From positions 69,844-104,601 of the forward strand of contig NZ_FMXE01000016.1 in NCBI RefSeq assembly GCF_900103735.1: 34,758 nucleotides of DNA. Direction: 5' to 3'. Below the pieces are notes generated by a model. The model was given only the letters and a program-made list of their open reading frames with translations, was not told the DNA's origin and searched no databases. Position 1 is the first letter of the stretch; the number at the start of each line of letters is the position of its first letter. Shown piece by piece: positions 16,783 through 25,593 of the stretch. This DNA is from Algoriphagus alkaliphilus (GTDB lineage Bacteria > Bacteroidota > Bacteroidia > Cytophagales > Cyclobacteriaceae). A program made the translations under genes and the position numbers.

Positions 16783-19113
16783 ATGATAAAAAAATTACTT
16801 GCACTCGCAGCAATTGGTCTTGTGGGAACTGCTCCAGTATGGGCACAACAGACCGAGCAAAATCACGCCGTCCGTTTTGAGCAGTTAGGCACGATGCTCC
16901 GCACGCCTAACGTTTACCGAACTGCCTCCGGAGCTCCGGGACACATGTATTGGCAGCAGCAGGCCAACTATGTGATTGATGTTGAGCTCAACGATGACAA
17001 TCAATCCATCAAAGGTACTGAGACCGTCACCTACATCAACAACTCTCCGGATCAACTCAGCTATCTGTGGCTTCAGTTGGATCAGAACAACCGAAGTAAA
17101 GATTCCGATACCCCAAAAATCACTGAATCCAGCATCAATCCTCAGATGAGCCTTCGCCAGTTAGAAGGGATTCTTTGGCACTCCGATGATTATGACCTGA
17201 AGATCGCCTCCATCAAAGATTCCAAGGGAACTCCACTGAACATTGCCATCAACAAAACCATGATGCGTGTGGATCTTCCCCAGCCTTTGAAGGCGGGTGA
17301 AAGCTTCAGCTTTTCCATCGATTGGAGCTTCAATATCCACGACCGGGTAGGGTTCATTGGTGGACGTCCCGGCTATGAATTTTTCCCAAAAGACGGAAAC
17401 TACCTCTACACGATGGCGGAGTGGTTTCCAAGATTGGCCGTCTATTCTGACTTTCAGGGTTGGCAAAACAAGCAATTTCTGGGTACAGGAGAATTTGCAC
17501 TGACTTTTGGCAATTACGAAGTGCGGATTACCGTCCCTGCAGATCACATGGTCGGAGCTACCGGAGTACTTCAGAATCCTGAGGAGGTTCTTTCCTCCAC
17601 CGAACTTGCAAGATGGAATAAAGCCAAGCAGACTTACGATGAACCGGTGATCATCCGAACTCAGGCGGAAGCAGAAGCTTTGGAAAAGAAGAAAGCCTCC
17701 GGCAAAAAGACTTGGATTTTCAAAGCTGAAAATGTCCGCGATTTCGCTTGGACCTCTTCCCGGAAATTTATTTGGGACGCTATGGCTGTAAAGCAAGGCG
17801 GAAAAGACGTGATGGCGATGTCTTACTACGGCAAGGAAGGCAACCCACTTTGGGAACAATATTCCACCAAAGTCGTGGCACACACCATCAAGTCATACTC
17901 ATCCCATACCTTCGATTACCCCTATCCTACTGCCATCTCCGTAGAAGCCAGCAACGGAATGGAATACCCGATGATCTGCTTCAACTATGGTCGTCCTGAC
18001 GCAGACGGTACTTATTCTGAAGCAGTGAAGTATGGCATGATCGGAGTGATTATACACGAAGTGGGTCACAACTTCTTCCCAATGATCGTCAACTCAGACG
18101 AGCGGCAGTGGTCTTGGATGGATGAAGGACTGAACACCTTTATGCAATTTATGGCCGAGCAGGAATGGGACAGAGATTACCCCTCCCGTCGTGGTCCGGC
18201 ACACAAGATTGTGCCTTATATGAGAAGTGAAAGGAACACCCTTGAGCCGATCATGACCAATTCGGAAAACATCATTCAGTTTGGCCCAAATGCCTATGCA
18301 AAGCCTGCTACTGCCCTGAATATCCTGCGTGAAACGGTGATGGGACGTGAGCTTTTTGATTATGCCTTTAAGGAATATGCAAGAAGATGGATGTTTAAGC
18401 ATCCTACTCCGGATGATCTGTTCAGAACGATGGAAGACGCTTCGGCAGTGGATCTGGACTGGTTCTGGAGAGGTTGGTTCTATGGAACTGATCCGGTGGA
18501 CATCTCGATCGAGAATGTCACGTGGTTCAAGCTGGACAACAGACCTCCTGCCGAACGAAAGGCTGAAGCCAAAGCTGCTTATGACAGAGAGGAAGATTAT
18601 ATCACCCGTGAATTCAACAAAACGGATGTGCCTCAGACTGTATTGGAAGCAGATCCAAAAACCCGCGACTTCTACAATAGCTACAACCGATTTGCGGTCA
18701 CTCCAGAAGATGATGCCAAATACAAGAGTTTTGTGGCAAGCCTCAGCGATCGGGAAAAAGCCGTTTTCAACAGCAACATGAACTTCTACGAAATGACCTT
18801 CAGAAATGTGGGAGGATTGGTGATGCCACTGATAATCGAATTCCACTATGCCGACGGTACTTCTGAGATTGAGCGGATTCCTGCAGAGATCTGGAGAAAA
18901 AATGAGACAGAAGTGACAAAGGTTTTTGCGAAGCAAAAAGAAGTGCTGCGATTTGTAATCGATCCCAAGCGGGAAACAGCAGATATCGACGAAAGCAGCA
19001 ATTATTGGCCAAGACAATACCAGCCGAGCCGGTTTGAAATGTTTAAAGGACCTGCAGGAGTGAGAGGTGCATCTACCGGAGACAATCCGATGAAGAAGGC
19101 GAATAAAAAGTAG
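16783..19113 (+). CDS. M1 family zinc metallopeptidase (aminopeptidase-like), secreted
   Basis: A 776-residue zinc peptidase. The signal peptide is about residues 1-21 (ends VWAQ). The gluzincin signature is complete: HEVGH at 425-429 and the third zinc ligand Glu448 in WMDEGLNTF, with exactly 18 residues between. An aminopeptidase substrate-binding loop is seen in SNGMEYPMICF (the usual GAMEN loop is replaced by GMEYP). The N-terminal beta-domain precedes the catalytic domain, and a C-terminal region rich in charged residues follows. It should act in the periplasm or at the cell surface; substrates are unknown. The start ATG is followed by a classical lysine-rich signal peptide. A terminator follows the gene. 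Confidence 0.95.
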   Translation: MIKKLLALAAIGLVGTAPVWAQQTEQNHAVRFEQLGTMLRTPNVYRTASGAPGHMYWQQQANYVIDVELNDDNQSIKGTETVTYINNSPDQLSYLWLQLDQNNRSKDSDTPKITESSINPQMSLRQLEGILWHSDDYDLKIASIKDSKGTPLNIAINKTMMRVDLPQPLKAGESFSFSIDWSFNIHDRVGFIGGRPGYEFFPKDGNYLYTMAEWFPRLAVYSDFQGWQNKQFLGTGEFALTFGNYEVRITVPADHMVGATGVLQNPEEVLSSTELARWNKAKQTYDEPVIIRTQAEAEALEKKKASGKKTWIFKAENVRDFAWTSSRKFIWDAMAVKQGGKDVMAMSYYGKEGNPLWEQYSTKVVAHTIKSYSSHTFDYPYPTAISVEASNGMEYPMICFNYGRPDADGTYSEAVKYGMIGVIIHEVGHNFFPMIVNSDERQWSWMDEGLNTFMQFMAEQEWDRDYPSRRGPAHKIVPYMRSERNTLEPIMTNSENIIQFGPNAYAKPATALNILRETVMGRELFDYAFKEYARRWMFKHPTPDDLFRTMEDASAVDLDWFWRGWFYGTDPVDISIENVTWFKLDNRPPAERKAEAKAAYDREEDYITREFNKTDVPQTVLEADPKTRDFYNSYNRFAVTPEDDAKYKSFVASLSDREKAVFNSNMNFYEMTFRNVGGLVMPLIIEFHYADGTSEIERIPAEIWRKNETEVTKVFAKQKEVLRFVIDPKRETADIDESSNYWPRQYQPSRFEMFKGPAGVRGASTGDNPMKKANKK

Positions 19114-19196
19114 GAAGACGGGAGACAGAAGACCGAAGAATCTACTAAGGAATTAGCTTTCAGAGTAATTCAATTGACTCAAGTTATTTAAAAATC

Positions 19197-19228
19197 AAGC
19201 CCCGAGGAAAATTCCTTCGGGGCTTTTT
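19197..19228 (+). terminator. Rho-independent terminator after the M1 peptidase gene
   Basis: GC-rich stem GCCCCGAGG / CCTTCGGGGC (one bulged base) around 19199-19223, followed by five T residues. It lies about 85 bases after the peptidase stop. Confidence 0.85.
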
Positions 19229-19237
19229 AATGGATTT

Positions 19238-19277
19238 AGACCTGTCAGTCCCGAAAGCTTTCGGGACTGACAGGTCT
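19238..19277. repeat. Perfect 40-bp palindrome
   Basis: The 20-base left half (19238-19257, beginning AGACCTGTCAG) is the exact reverse complement of the right half (19258-19277), with no spacer and AAAGCTTT at the centre. Five T residues (19277-19281) end it on the + strand. It follows an already good terminator by ten bases, so it is either a second terminator or, more likely, a copy of a dispersed palindromic repeat. Confidence 0.9.
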
Positions 19278-19390
19278 TTTTGGCAAAATTCAAACAAAAC
19301 AGACCCTAATCCACAGACGGGAAATAAGCCGATATTTTTTGGATTAAATTAGCGTTTCTAACTAGCAATCAACCCTAAAAACCTATTGCC

Positions 19391-20173
19391 ATGAAAACAA
19401 AAAACCTGTTTCCTATTGCCTTACTAGCCTTTTTTGCCTTCTTGACCTCAAGCTCCTTTGCTCAGGGGAAAAGAGATTTCTATGAACTTCGAACGTACCA
19501 TATCGAAAATGCCAATCAAGAAAGTCAGCTGGACACCTATTTTGAAAAGGCCCTATTACCTGCGCTTCACAGAAATGGATTAGAAAAAATTGGCGTATTC
19601 AAACCAGTCGCTTCTCAGCCTGATGCAGGGAAAAAGGTTTACCTCTTTATTCCCTATTCATCCATGAAAGTCTATGCAAAAATGGAAGGAAAGCTGAGCA
19701 AAGACCAAACGTATCAAACAGCGGGATCGGCCTATATTAATGCACCTCACGACAATCCCCCCTACAAGCGAATAGAAACTTCTTTAATGCAGGCCTTTAC
19801 CGGTCAACCTCGGTTTACTGAGTCAAAAGTGACCAGTCCAAAGAAAGACCGAGTGTATGAGCTAAGAAGCTACGAGAGTCAGACGGAAAAACTTTACAAA
19901 CAAAAAGTCAAGATGTTCAACTCTGGAGAAATGGACATTTTCACCAAGTTGGATTTCAATCCGGTGTTTTATGGAGAGGTAATCGCAGGCGCTAATATGC
20001 CCAATCTGATGTACATGACCACCTTTACCAATATGGAATCCCGGGATGCGCATTGGAAAGCTTTCGGAACAGATCCAGATTGGGATCGGATGAAAGTAAT
20101 GCCTGAATATCAAAATATCATGAACCGAAATGATCAGCGGCTTTTGTATCCTACTGAATATTCAGATTTCTAA
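19391..20173 (+). CDS. NIPSNAP family protein, exported, two domains
   Basis: A 260-residue protein with a signal peptide (about 1-25, ending SFAQ). Two ferredoxin-like NIPSNAP domains follow: the first opens with FYELRTYHI near residue 30, the second with VYELRSYES near 155. The second contains the usual YMTTFTNMESRDAHWKAF and a WDRMK segment near the C-terminus. The biochemical role of bacterial NIPSNAP proteins is not established; the fold is related to dimeric alpha-beta barrel proteins. The gene stands alone between two terminators. Confidence 0.9.
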   Translation: MKTKNLFPIALLAFFAFLTSSSFAQGKRDFYELRTYHIENANQESQLDTYFEKALLPALHRNGLEKIGVFKPVASQPDAGKKVYLFIPYSSMKVYAKMEGKLSKDQTYQTAGSAYINAPHDNPPYKRIETSLMQAFTGQPRFTESKVTSPKKDRVYELRSYESQTEKLYKQKVKMFNSGEMDIFTKLDFNPVFYGEVIAGANMPNLMYMTTFTNMESRDAHWKAFGTDPDWDRMKVMPEYQNIMNRNDQRLLYPTEYSDF

Positions 20174-20182
20174 AACAAAAAT

Positions 20183-20206
20183 GGCCGGCGATTGTCGGCC
20201 TTTTTT
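20183..20206 (+). terminator. Rho-independent terminator after the NIPSNAP gene
   Basis: Stem GGCCGGC / GTCGGCC (one G-U pair) at 20183-20200 with a 4-base loop, then six T residues. It starts ten bases after the stop codon. Confidence 0.9.
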
Positions 20207-20229
20207 ATTCCAAAATGGGCTTCATTGCC

Positions 20230-21135
20230 CACCCTCCGAATTAATGTGGATGCAATAATCACGCAAAGACGGAAAGGCGCAAAGTCTTGTCGGCTTTATC
20301 GGCTAAAAAATGACTCGGCTGATTTATGAACATTTTTATAGATTCTTTATCAGTTCAACCCACTTCGGGGTTGTCGTCCCCGTTGTTAACTTCCTTTTCC
20401 CTAGGTATGGTTGGTTCCACTTCGCTTACCAACCACGCCTAGGCCTACGCCACGGCACACAAGTATTGAAAAGTTCGACCACTATGTGGTCATAAAAGAG
20501 CGAAGCGAACTCTTTGCGACCTTGAAAAAGGCTTCCCGAGCCAGAATCCAAGAAGTTCACTTCCATCTCAAATCCCTCAACCTCTTTCCTTTTTAACCTT
20601 TGTGGTAAAAATCACTTTGCGTTCCTTTGCGGCCTTCGTGGCTAAAAAAAATAACCACAGAGAGCGGGAGAAAAATGGAGATTGTTATAAGAAATCTGTG
20701 TCCATCCGTGACTTTTTCTGTGATCATCTGTGGGACAAAATCTGCGAAGATCAGCGTCTTTTTCTGCGTAAATCAGCGGGAAATACTGACACCGTCTTAA
20801 ACTTAAAAACCTAGGAGCTTTTTGTGGTAAAAATCCCTTTGCGATCCTTCGTGTCCTTTGTGGCTGAAAAAAACTTTGTTGTAAAAAACCTTTTTGGACT
20901 GAGGTAAAAACAGATCGTGCCTTCAGCACTCAAATCAGAATCTTATCCTGTAATCCCGGCATTGCATACCGGGCTGTCACAGTGCGTGCCTTTGGCACTT
21001 TTTCGCAGTGACGAGCGAAGCGAACACCTCTGCGACCTTGAAAAAAGCCACCCGAACCAATAATCTTTTGAAGTTCAATTCAAGCCCAAATCCCCCGATC
21101 TCCTTTTCTCAGTGCGCTCTGTGGTAAAAAACCCT
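20230..21135. repeat. Non-coding spacer of degenerate intergenic repeats
   Basis: About 0.9 kb without a credible gene. It holds several copies of a GTGGTAAAAA/GTGGCTAAAAA and TTTGCG...CTTCGTG motif (20597-20650, 20820-20890, 21118-21135), two diverged direct copies of an 80-base unit opening GAGCGAAGCGAAC (20498-20583 and 21013-21097), a CCCGG/CCGGG hairpin (20955-20973), a GTCAC...GTGAC hairpin just after, and a TCTGTGTCC/ATCTGTGGG/ATCTGCG series (20694-20780). Such text is typical of Bacteroidota intergenic repeats. Open frames here are products of the repeats. Confidence 0.75.
20385..20491. repeat. REP/MITE-like palindromic element, copy A
   Basis: In order: GTTAAC (20385-20390), CCCTAGG (20399-20405), GGTTGGT/ACCAACC stem (20409-20415 and 20428-20434), GCCTAGGC (20437-20444), and GACCAC/GTGGTC hairpin (20477-20491) preceded by ATTGAAAAGTTC. 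The same order of landmarks appears in inverse orientation at 34525-34624 (GTTAAC, CCTAGG palindrome, ATTGAGAGGTTTGACCAC hairpin). This suggests two diverged members of one dispersed family. Confidence 0.6.
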
Positions 21136-22260
21136 TCACTTTTGACTTTGAAGTTCCAATAAAATCCCCTCAAACATCTCCACTCCCGTCCCGATCAACT
21201 CATCCGGAAAATCATAGGTTCCTTCATGGAGTTGGGGGCAATTTTCTCCCGCTCCAAATCCAAATAGGAATGATGGGCAAACCTGAGAAAACAAGCCAAA
21301 ATCCTCTGACCAGCGAAAGGGTTCCGGCTTTTCCACCAGACTGAGACCCAGATTTTTGGCGGTTTCTTCTACCAATTGATAAAGCTCCGGGTCGTTGACT
21401 GAGACGGCAAACTGCTCCTCAAAGCCAAATTCCACGCTCAATCTTTCCGATTCAGCCACAGCTTGGGCTTTTGCCTTCACTTTTTCAACCAATTCGTCCA
21501 GATCTTGCTGGTCATAAGCCCGCAACGTTATGCTCAGACTGCCCTTGCCCGCACTGGTTCCGAAGGCCAAACTTCCCAACTCGGCGTGAATGAGCGTCAG
21601 CAAAGCAAAACCTGAAGCTTCCTTTGGTATTTGAGGCAATTCCTGAATAAGCTTTGCCAAAGCTTGTGCAGGATTGATTCCAGCTTCGGGATGAGCAGAG
21701 TGTGAGGTTTTTCCTGTCAAAGTAATAGTCATTCCGGTGCTTCCAGAGGCAAAAGTCCCGTTACGCATCACGATCTGATGCATTGGATAGCCGGGTAGAT
21801 TATGCAGCGCAAAAGCAAAATCAGGTTTTATCTGCTCAAATCTCCGATCTTCCAGAACAGCCTTGGCTCCATCTCCTGTTTCTTCGGCAGGTTGGAAAAG
21901 CAGGACAACTTCTCCTTTTTCAGGTCGGTTCTGAGCTAGTTTTTCACCCAAACCGCAAATGATCGCCATGTGGCCGTCATGCCCGCAGAGATGACCTTTG
22001 TCTTTGGTCTGACTTTGATGCGGACTTTCCTTTAGGTCCTCGATCGGCAAGGCATCCAATTCACAGCGGAAAAGAAGACGCTTTCCGGGCTTTTTCCCTT
22101 TGAAGACAAAAGCCAGGCCTGTACCGCCTAACTTTTCATAAACTTGATCTGGTTCCAGTGGTTGAAAAAAATCTAAAATCCGCTGGGCAGTTTGGCTTTC
22201 TTCCAAAGCAACTTCGGGAAATTGGTGGAGGGTATGTCGGAGGTGGATCAGATTATTCAT
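21136..22260 (-). CDS. M20 family amidohydrolase/peptidase
   Basis: A 374-residue metal-dependent amidohydrolase of the IAA-amino-acid-hydrolase/hippuricase group (M20D), which cleaves N-acyl amino acids or similar amides. The metal-site motifs are in order: HLCGHDGHMA (Cys92, His94), QPAEETGDGA (Glu126/Glu127) and ALHNLPGYP (His153). The lid/dimerisation domain lies about 165-285 (TGKTSHSAHPEAGINP), and the C-terminal part returns to the catalytic domain. No signal peptide, so it is cytoplasmic. The substrate cannot be told. It starts 85 bases after the Fic gene stop, with a 15-bp inverted repeat in the gap. Confidence 0.93.
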   Translation of the reverse strand: MNNLIHLRHTLHQFPEVALEESQTAQRILDFFQPLEPDQVYEKLGGTGLAFVFKGKKPGKRLLFRCELDALPIEDLKESPHQSQTKDKGHLCGHDGHMAIICGLGEKLAQNRPEKGEVVLLFQPAEETGDGAKAVLEDRRFEQIKPDFAFALHNLPGYPMHQIVMRNGTFASGSTGMTITLTGKTSHSAHPEAGINPAQALAKLIQELPQIPKEASGFALLTLIHAELGSLAFGTSAGKGSLSITLRAYDQQDLDELVEKVKAKAQAVAESERLSVEFGFEEQFAVSVNDPELYQLVEETAKNLGLSLVEKPEPFRWSEDFGLFSQVCPSFLFGFGAGENCPQLHEGTYDFPDELIGTGVEMFEGILLELQSQK

Positions 22261-22277
22261 GGAATTGTGTTTAAGTC

Positions 22278-22309
22278 AACTTTTCCAAAGTTTGAACTTT
22301 GGAAAAGTT
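22278..22309. repeat. 15-bp perfect inverted repeat between the Fic and M20 genes
   Basis: AACTTTTCCAAAGTT (22278-22292) and AACTTTGGAAAAGTT (22295-22309) are exact reverse complements with a two-base spacer. On the minus strand it follows the Fic stop by 36 bases and precedes the M20 start by 17 bases. There is no T-run on the minus strand, so a terminator role is weak; a dispersed palindromic repeat or an M20 leader structure is possible. Confidence 0.8.
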
Positions 22310-22345
22310 TAGGGTTTTGATTTCAATTTGTGGGAAAAGCTCAGG

Positions 22346-23455
22346 TCAAGCCAACTTAACCTGGTACCGCACACTTCGCCCTCCACCTTCCGCCACGAAA
22401 ATCCCCAAGTCACGCAAATGCTGCAGGTCCCGGGTAGCAGTAGCTTTCGAAGCACCGGTAAGCGAAATGTATTTTTTGGCATTCATTCCTCCTTCAAATC
22501 CATCCGGACCTTCATCCAGCATTCGGTTTAAGGCTTTCATTTCCCGCTCATTCAATTCTTTGCCATACGAATCGAAAAGCTTGGTTTTCTGAAGTGAAAA
22601 CTCAATCACTTCTTCAACTTTTTCCTGGGCTTTCATCACCACATCCCCAAAATATCGCAACCAGTCATCCACTTGGAGACTGCGTTGAGCTTGCTTAAGT
22701 TGATCGTAATACAGCTCTCGCTTGAGCTCAATGACTTGAGATAAACTAATCAAAATCGGCTGCTCGAGTCCTTGGTGAAGTGCCTTTTCTGCCAATACCC
22801 GACCGATTCGCCCATTTCCGTCCTCGAAGGGATGGATACTTTCGAAGTACAAATGCACCAAAGCCGCCCGTACGATCTGATTCCGAAGGGGCTTTTCTCC
22901 ATCCGGGGCTGTAGAATTAAACCATGCAATAAACCGATTCATTTCATCGGGAATGGTCACAGATGGAGGTGCCTCAAAATGGACGGTTCCTTTGCCTAAA
23001 CCACCCGAAACGACCTGCATTGGCTCTGCTCCAATCCGCCAGCATCCGGCACTGACATAGCGGTTGCCTTCCATGAGCATCTCATGCCATGAGAAAAGCA
23101 CCGCTTCGCTTAGTGGCTCATTCCAAGATTGACGCATTGCAACCATCAGCTTGGCAATGCCCTTGGCACGAGGATCTTTAACTAGCCGCGGCTGCTCCTC
23201 ATGGATTCCGAGGTTCTTTTTGAGGGAAGACATCACATCCACCCGACTTAAGTATTCCCCTTCGATCTCAGAAGTCTTGATCGCTTCGGACAATAGAATA
23301 TCCACAAGAAGTTGGTCTTTCTTCTCTTCAGTTATTCCGGAAAATCGACCACTGGATTTTCCGGATTTCAGCAGAAACTTGAGTTGGACATCCTCGATTA
23401 TTCCGGGCGTAAACTCAAACTCCGGCCAGCCTTTTTGTTGCCAATTGTAACTCAT
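22346..23455 (-). CDS. Fic family protein (DUF4172-like N-domain, Fic core, C-terminal winged helix)
   Basis: A 369-residue AMP-transferase-type protein that would modify hydroxyl side chains of a target with AMP. The Fic motif HPFEDGNGRIGR is complete (His208-Arg219). A class II-like inhibitory motif is seen upstream in TSEIEG (Thr61, Glu65, Gly66), so the enzyme is probably self-inhibited. The N-terminal region is the DUF4172-like segment often found with this Fic type, and the last 70 residues (ISLTGASKATATRDLQHLRDLGIF) form a winged helix-turn-helix. The ATG at 23455 is preferred over a TTG at 23470, because the family begins MSYNWQQKGWP and the upstream bases belong to an inverted-repeat array overlapping the start. 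This layout suggests a DNA-binding, self-regulating Fic protein. No separate antitoxin gene is adjacent. Confidence 0.93.
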   Translation of the reverse strand: MSYNWQQKGWPEFEFTPGIIEDVQLKFLLKSGKSSGRFSGITEEKKDQLLVDILLSEAIKTSEIEGEYLSRVDVMSSLKKNLGIHEEQPRLVKDPRAKGIAKLMVAMRQSWNEPLSEAVLFSWHEMLMEGNRYVSAGCWRIGAEPMQVVSGGLGKGTVHFEAPPSVTIPDEMNRFIAWFNSTAPDGEKPLRNQIVRAALVHLYFESIHPFEDGNGRIGRVLAEKALHQGLEQPILISLSQVIELKRELYYDQLKQAQRSLQVDDWLRYFGDVVMKAQEKVEEVIEFSLQKTKLFDSYGKELNEREMKALNRMLDEGPDGFEGGMNAKKYISLTGASKATATRDLQHLRDLGIFVAEGGGRSVRYQVKLA

Positions 23456-23570
23456 GAGCCGAATATACAAATATTCGGCTCACATTATTCAACTTTATGA
23501 GCCGATTAAGGATATTATTCGGCTCAATAAAACCTATGTTATAAGCCGAATAGAGAATTTAATTGGCTCA
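23455..23570. promoter_or_regulatory. Operator-like array of six TGAGCCGAAT half-sites in front of the Fic gene
   Basis: Three consecutive inverted repeats: TGAGCCGAATAT/ATATTCGGCTCA (23455-23466 and 23471-23482, perfect 12-bp arms, 4-base spacer), TGAGCCGA/TCGGCTCA (23498-23505 and 23519-23526), and TAAGCCGAAT/AATTGGCTCA (23542-23551 and 23561-23570, imperfect). The first overlaps the Fic start codon and also holds a TAnnTTTG-like sequence (23468-23475, minus strand, one mismatch). The Fic protein's own winged helix is the obvious candidate ligand. Confidence 0.8.
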
Positions 23571-23589
23571 TCATCTAAGAAAATTGAAT

Positions 23590-23739
23590 TTAAAGCTGTC
23601 CCGAACCAAATCGAAAACCTAACCAAGCTCCCCCTGCCATCAAAAGCAAAGTCAAAAAAAGTAACAGCAGAAGCGTAGAAAGGGGCATTTCCCAATCGAC
23701 GTCTCCTATTTTGAATTTGATGGGTTTCTGCCAGTTCAT
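23590..23739 (-). CDS. Small membrane protein, 49 residues
   Basis: Opens MNWQKPIKFKIGDVDWEMPL, continues into a strongly hydrophobic leucine-rich segment (about 22-42) and ends in a short glycine-rich tail with an FRFG motif, so it is probably a single-pass membrane protein. I do not recognise the family. Its acidic/tryptophan N-terminal part, clear helix and clean stop argue for a real gene. It lies between purE and the Fic gene on the same strand, with the Fic operator array starting 20 bases after its stop. Confidence 0.65.
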   Translation of the reverse strand: MNWQKPIKFKIGDVDWEMPLSTLLLLLFLTLLLMAGGAWLGFRFGSGQL

Positions 23740-23868
23740 AGGAAAGGTTATTGGTTAATTGTTATTCGTTATTAGTGGATATGCCAAGGACAATTACCAA
23801 TGCCCAATTGCGAACTTTCAAGTACTGTTGGAATGCCTTGAAAATTGAACATTGAATTTGGTCATTGA

Positions 23869-24384
23869 TCATTTTTTCAACACCGCTTTCCAACCTTTCG
23901 CTTCAATCTGAGCTGCGGATTCTTCCACCTTCTCCCGAAGGCCGGTTTTGAATGCATCCATCTTTTTCCCAACTGCTGCATCATAAGCTCCGACAATGGA
24001 AGCTGCCAAGATACCGGCGTTTTTCCCTCCGTTCAATGCAACAGTGGCTACGGGAATACCGCTTGGCATCTGCAAAATGGATAAAATGCTGTCCCAGCCG
24101 TCGATGGAATTGGAGCTCTTCACGGGTACTCCGATCACCGGCAAACTGGTCAGTGAGGCCACCATTCCCGGAAGATGCGCCGCCCCTCCGGCACCGGCCA
24201 CGATGACTTTGATGCCCCGCTCCCGGGCAGAACCCGCATAATCGATCATTCGCTGAGGCGTCCGATGCGCAGAAACAACGGTCAGTTCGTATTCAATCCC
24301 GATTTCTTCTAAAAACTGGGCCGCTTCGGCCATGACAGGAAGATCGGATTGACTTCCCATGATTATTCCTACCTGTGGGTTCAT
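23869..24384 (-). CDS. purE: N5-carboxyaminoimidazole ribonucleotide mutase
   Basis: A 171-residue enzyme of purine synthesis that converts N5-CAIR, the PurK product, to CAIR. Class I PurE motifs are present: [13 protein letters not shown] at the N-terminus, VVSAHRTP near residue 40 with the catalytic His, [12 protein letters not shown] near 65-76, and a GVPVKSS segment with [19 protein letters not shown]. The length is normal. Its start overlaps the purK stop by four bases (ATGA), so the two are translated from one message and act in consecutive steps. Confidence 0.98.
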   Translation of the reverse strand: MNPQVGIIMGSQSDLPVMAEAAQFLEEIGIEYELTVVSAHRTPQRMIDYAGSARERGIKVIVAGAGGAAHLPGMVASLTSLPVIGVPVKSSNSIDGWDSILSILQMPSGIPVATVALNGGKNAGILAASIVGAYDAAVGKKMDAFKTGLREKVEESAAQIEAKGWKAVLKK

Positions 24385-25526
24385 GGAGTAGATTTGATTT
24401 TGATAAGTTCTTTGATTCGGTTGGCCCGGACTTTCAGTGTTTCCACATTTTCATCCAAGATGGTCACATGTCCCATTTTGCGAAAGGGTTTGGTCAGCTT
24501 TTTTCCATAAAGATGGATATATACGCCCCTTTCGATGAGTGCTTCCTCTTTCCCCTCAATCAAAACAGGCCCTGAAAAACCATCCTCCCCGAGCAAATTG
24601 ATCATGGCCGCAGGGCATCTCAAGTCTGGATTCCCCAAGGGCCAGTTCATCACTGCACGGAGATGCTGCTCAAACTGGGAAGTAAAATTGGCTTCAATCG
24701 TATGATGTCCGCTGTTGTGAGGGCGCGGTGCAATTTCATTGACCAGTACTTCACCGGATTTGGTTACAAAAAGTTCGACTGCGAGAATCCCCACCATGTC
24801 TAACTTCAGGATTACTTCTTTGGCGATTTCTTGTGCCTTCGCTTCGATCTCCACAGAAATCTGAGCTGGCGCAAAGAGGAATTCAACCAGATTTGCTGTC
24901 GGGTGAAAAGCACATTCTACCGCCGGGTAGGCAACCAAATCTCCGTTTTCGTTACGGGCCACAGTTACTGCGATTTCCTTGTCGAAGTCGATGAGTTTTT
25001 CAAGCAAGCCGGGTGCATCAAAGGCTTTTTCCAAGTCGGCCTCCGATCTCAAAATCTGGACTCCCCTTCCGTCGTAGCCTTCTTTTCCGAGTTTATTGAC
25101 AGCGGGTAAAAAGTCCTTTTTGGCAATGACATCTGACTTGCTTTCAGTTAAAACAAATTCAGCCGTGGGAATCCCATTGTCCTGATAAAATTTCTTTTGC
25201 TCCCGCTTATCCTGGATCAATTTCAGAATTTGTGGCTGAGGAAAAACCTTTTTCCCTTCATCGGCAAGCTTTTGCAACGCGTCTGCATTGACGGATTCGA
25301 TTTCTACGGTAATCACGTCACAGCTTTTCCCAAAGGAATAAACGGTGTCGAAATCCTTCAGCGATCCCACCTGAAAATGCTGTGCTATATCTCTGCAGGG
25401 CGCATTGGGATCCGGATCGAGAATGTGAATATCCTGATTGTAATTGATGGCAGACTGGATCAGCATCCGCCCCAATTGTCCGCCTCCTAAAACTCCGAGA
25501 ATCTGGTTTTGTATTGTTTTGGCCAT
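24381..25526 (-). CDS. purK: N5-carboxyaminoimidazole ribonucleotide synthase
   Basis: A 381-residue ATP-grasp enzyme that carboxylates aminoimidazole ribonucleotide with bicarbonate and ATP, supplying PurE. The N-terminal PreATP-grasp fold has [16 protein letters not shown]; the ATP-grasp domain carries [19 protein letters not shown] and [12 protein letters not shown]; the metal-binding segment near the end is [17 protein letters not shown]. Complete and of normal size. First gene of the purK-purE pair on the minus strand, with a TAATTTTG element just before its start. Confidence 0.98.
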   Translation of the reverse strand: MAKTIQNQILGVLGGGQLGRMLIQSAINYNQDIHILDPDPNAPCRDIAQHFQVGSLKDFDTVYSFGKSCDVITVEIESVNADALQKLADEGKKVFPQPQILKLIQDKREQKKFYQDNGIPTAEFVLTESKSDVIAKKDFLPAVNKLGKEGYDGRGVQILRSEADLEKAFDAPGLLEKLIDFDKEIAVTVARNENGDLVAYPAVECAFHPTANLVEFLFAPAQISVEIEAKAQEIAKEVILKLDMVGILAVELFVTKSGEVLVNEIAPRPHNSGHHTIEANFTSQFEQHLRAVMNWPLGNPDLRCPAAMINLLGEDGFSGPVLIEGKEEALIERGVYIHLYGKKLTKPFRKMGHVTILDENVETLKVRANRIKELIKIKSTP

Positions 25527-25534
25527 AGAGAGAC

Positions 25535-25542
25535 CAAAATTA
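25535..25542 (-). promoter_or_regulatory. Candidate -7 element for purKE
   Basis: TAATTTTG on the minus strand matches TAnnTTTG, ending nine bases before the purK ATG, which would give a nearly leaderless transcript. No clear -33 element is seen. Treat as a weak candidate. Confidence 0.3.
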
Positions 25543-25593
25543 ACAGATTCTCAGAGAATGAAGCATGGTTTTCCTGTATTGGGAGTATTTATC

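Noticed and set aside
18094..19017. 307-codon and nearby 240-codon (17161-17883) minus-strand frames
   Set aside because: Antisense to the M1 peptidase, which has complete catalytic motifs; the antisense products look random.
20642..20929. 95-codon minus-strand frame in the repeat spacer
   Set aside because: It is a translation of the degenerate TCTGTG/ATCTGCG repeats; such frames are a known annotation artefact of these spacers.
22278..22309. Terminator for the Fic gene
   Set aside because: The inverted repeat is perfect but A/T-rich and has no T-run on the minus strand; listed as a repeat instead.
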